From positions 1 to 64,000 of the forward strand of contig JAJVII010000004.1 of the NCBI GenBank assembly GCA_022072085.1: 64,000 nucleotides of DNA. The letters are read 5' to 3'. The position numbers were made by a program, and so were the translations under genes. This document shows positions 62,399 through 64,000 of the stretch, one piece after another; position 1 is the first letter of the stretch; every line of letters begins with the position of its first letter. The notes beneath the pieces were generated by a model. The model had not been told where the DNA came from and did not search any database. It saw nothing but the letters and a program-made list of their open reading frames with translations. The DNA comes from Phycisphaerae bacterium. GTDB lineage: Bacteria; Planctomycetota; Phycisphaerae; JAJVII01.

Positions 62399-62425
62399 CG
62401 GGCCCCGTCGGCGCGGGGCCCGTTT
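62399..62425. terminator. terminator of the Rrf2-iscA unit
   Basis: A perfect 9-bp stem CGGGCCCCG / CGGGGCCCG with a TCGGCG loop and TTTG following; between the convergent iscA and lysA genes. Confidence 0.8.
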
Positions 62426-62444
62426 GTCATGTACGGGTTGAAGG

Positions 62445-63758
62445 TCAGTCCCGCTCGTGAGCGATCAGGTCGTCGTAGCTCTCGCGGCGGCGGATGATCC
62501 GGTAGCCCTCGCCGTCGACGAGCACCTCGGGGGGGCGCGGCCGGGCGTTGTACTGGCTGGCCATCGCGAACCCGTAGGCCCCCGCGCTGAAAATCGCCAG
62601 CCGGTCGCCCCGCGCCACCGGCGGCAGCGGACGGTCCTTGGCGAAGAAGTCGCCGCTCTCGCAGATTGGGCCTACCACGTCCACAGCCGAGAGGCCGGGC
62701 AGGTTCGCCGCCTCGGTCCGCACCGCCGGCGGGACGAAGCTCGCCTTCACGCGCGTCGGCCAGATGAAGTGGAACGCCCCGTAGAGCATCGGCCGAATCA
62801 GGTCGTTCATCGCGGCGTCGACAATGACGAACCGCCGGTCCCCGCCGCTCTTGACGTACTGCACCTGCGTCAGCATCACGCCGGCGTTGCCTGCGATGAA
62901 CCGCCCCGGCTCCAGCGTGATCCGCAGCCCGCGGCCCCGGAGCATCGGGACCAGGGCCTCGGCGAACGCCGACGCGGGCAGGGCCTCTTCGGCCTGGTAG
63001 TTGATGCCGAACCCGCCGCCGAGGTCCAGCGAGTCGATTGCGAACCCCTCGCCGCGCAGACCGTCGATCAGCGCCAGCGTCTTGGCCGTCGCGTCCACGT
63101 AAGGCTGAACGGTCGTGATCTGCGAGCCGATGTGCAGGTGGATGCCGCGCAGGTGCAGGCCAGGCCGATCGGGCGCAGCCGCCCGGTTGCCGAGCCGCCG
63201 GGCGTGGGCCCGGAAGATGGCCATCGCCCGCTCGATGTCCACGCCGAACTTCGTCTCCTTCTTGCCGGTCGTGATGTAGGTGTGCGTCCTGGGGTCCACG
63301 TCCGGGTTGACGCGCAGCGCCCCGCGAGCCGGTCGGCCCATGCGGCCGGCTATGCGGTCTATGTTCTCCAGTTCCGGCTCGCTCTCGACGTTGAACAGGC
63401 CGACGCCGGCCTCGATGGCCTCGGCGATTTCGCGGTCGCTCTTGCCCACGCCGGCAAAGACGATCCGGGCCGGGTCGCCGCCGGCGGCCAGGGCCCGGTG
63501 GATCTCTCCGCCGCTGACCACGTCGAAGCCCGCGCCGGCTTCAGCCAGCACGCGGCAGATGTGCAGATTGCCGTTGGTCTTGACCGCGTAGCAGACCGTC
63601 GCGTCCAGCGGGGCGAAGGCCTCGACGATCTGACCGAAGTGGTGCAGCAGCGTCGCCTTCGAGTAGACGTAGACCGGCGTGCCGACCTCTTGCACGATCC
63701 GGTCAGCCGACACTCCCTCGCAGTAGAGCTGCCCATCGCGATATTCAAAGTGATCCAT
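62445..63758 (-). CDS. lysA: diaminopimelate decarboxylase
   Basis: A 437-aa PLP enzyme that makes lysine from meso-DAP. TVCYAVKTNGN carries the PLP lysine; GGEIHRALAAG, HIGSQITTVQPYVDA, LDLGGGFGINYQ, LEPGRFIAGNAGVMLTQV and CESGDFFAKDR (catalytic Cys) are diagnostic of class IV decarboxylases. Start ATG at 63758; a TTG nine nt upstream is less likely. The leader is filled by a word-repeat hairpin. Confidence 0.93.
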   Translation of the reverse strand: MDHFEYRDGQLYCEGVSADRIVQEVGTPVYVYSKATLLHHFGQIVEAFAPLDATVCYAVKTNGNLHICRVLAEAGAGFDVVSGGEIHRALAAGGDPARIVFAGVGKSDREIAEAIEAGVGLFNVESEPELENIDRIAGRMGRPARGALRVNPDVDPRTHTYITTGKKETKFGVDIERAMAIFRAHARRLGNRAAAPDRPGLHLRGIHLHIGSQITTVQPYVDATAKTLALIDGLRGEGFAIDSLDLGGGFGINYQAEEALPASAFAEALVPMLRGRGLRITLEPGRFIAGNAGVMLTQVQYVKSGGDRRFVIVDAAMNDLIRPMLYGAFHFIWPTRVKASFVPPAVRTEAANLPGLSAVDVVGPICESGDFFAKDRPLPPVARGDRLAIFSAGAYGFAMASQYNARPRPPEVLVDGEGYRIIRRRESYDDLIAHERD

Positions 63759-63769
63759 GTCTCGCAACC

Positions 63770-63945
63770 TCAGGAGAACGAGGAGAGGCAGAGGGGAATT
63801 TCAGATTGAGGATTTTCGATTGTAGATTGAAGAGGGCAGGCGACAGGTCTCGTGGCACTTCCCTTCTTGAATCTACAATCTGAAATCTGCAATCTGAAAT
63901 TGCCTTTCTCTGTCCGGCCTCTGTCTCTCTGCACCTCTGCGTTAG
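63770..63945. repeat. word-repeat hairpin, CAATCTGAAAT type
   Basis: Arms 63797-63832 and 63866-63901 are 36 nt each; 31 of 36 positions pair when the second is inverted (my count). Words such as CAGATTG, CAATCTGAAAT and GTAGATT recur. Outside them lie a second layer, AGGAGAACGAGGAGAGGCAGAGG on the left and CCTCTGTCTCTCTGCACCTCTGCG on the right, also inverse. Much lower in GC than the surrounding genes. Confidence 0.75.
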
Positions 63946-63947
63946 AC

Positions 63948-64000
63948 TCAGAACCCGTACCTCGCCAGAAACGTCTTCGCCTGCTTGGCCGCCGCCTCGG
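63948..64000 (-). CDS. C-terminal end of an unidentified gene (partial)
   Basis: The last 17 codons and stop of a gene that enters from the right edge: EAAAKQAKTFLARYGF then TGA. Too short to name. Confidence 0.5.
   Translation of the reverse strand, partial: EAAAKQAKTFLARYGF

Overview
The window looks like a chromosomal stretch from a high-GC Planctomycetota bacterium, most likely of the Phycisphaerae type. The reasons are two secreted proteins ending in a PEP-CTERM sorting signal (PEPATLGLLALGG and arginine-rich tail), two CxPSR-type sulfatases, a heparinase II/III-type lipoprotein, NHL, kelch and beta-helix secreted proteins, DUF4175-like and GH10-like proteins of planctomycete flavour, two Gfo/Idh/MocA oxidoreductases and a PPi-type phosphofructokinase. 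I could not run a search, so the taxonomic call is inference. The window is ordinary chromosome: I see no prophage, integron, CRISPR array or intact insertion sequence.

Layout. 0.3-4.1 kb: PEP-CTERM protein, old-yellow-enzyme-like oxidoreductase, small coiled-coil protein, BON-domain lipoprotein and pcm. 4.3-6.8 kb: an acu-like operon with overlapping ATGA junctions (putative GNAT-like protein, AcuC-type deacetylase, AcuB-type CBS-ACT protein). 6.8-12.9 kb, minus strand: GGDEF protein, aldo/keto reductase, two-domain PTPS/QueD protein, BMP-type lipoprotein, folE, two membrane proteins and a tiny hydrophobic ORF. 13.2-24.8 kb, plus strand: mdh, lipoprotein, TIM-barrel isomerase, kelch/Fn3 lipoprotein, sulfatase, purM, asnB, heparinase-like lipoprotein. 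24.8-28.3 kb: a 1154-aa DUF4175-like membrane protein. 28.9-33.1 kb: PEP-CTERM beta-strand-repeat protein and NHL-repeat protein. 33.2-36.7 kb, minus strand: translation block rpsB-tsf-pyrH-frr followed by tRNA-Lys and tRNA-Glu. 37-40.7 kb: hypothetical gene and mnmA divergent around a Fur-like box, a phytanoyl-CoA dioxygenase-family gene, and a fluoride riboswitch driving crcB plus a DUF190 gene. 40.7-55 kb: mostly minus-strand secreted and carbohydrate-related genes (beta-helix, DUF72, sulfatase, URO-D family, GH10-like/HhH pair, PPi-PFK, Gfo/Idh, coiled-coil protein, GT2) with a GT9 gene and a truncated sulfotransferase on the plus strand. 55-64 kb: HU, three cysteine-cluster proteins, Gfo/Idh, phosphomannomutase, TatD-like hydrolase, an Rrf2-iscA pair with a readable operator, lysA, and the end of another gene.

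Functional links. The acu-like trio would set acetyl-CoA synthetase acetylation. FolE and the PTPS protein are consecutive pterin/7-deazaguanine steps. The fluoride riboswitch, CrcB and DUF190 form a fluoride-export unit. Rrf2 with IscA is a small Fe-S maintenance unit.

The most unusual non-coding content is of two kinds. First, at six intergenic loci there are short-word repeats (GTGCTGAGT, CAAGTGGCAAG, CACGAAGG, GGGGTCGG, CAATCTGAAAT and similar); at five of them the words sit on two opposing arms and can fold into a long imperfect hairpin. Second, a 172-nt dispersed repeat occurs in two indel-free copies (about 76% identity, my hand count) that share a hairpin and a perfect terminal block.
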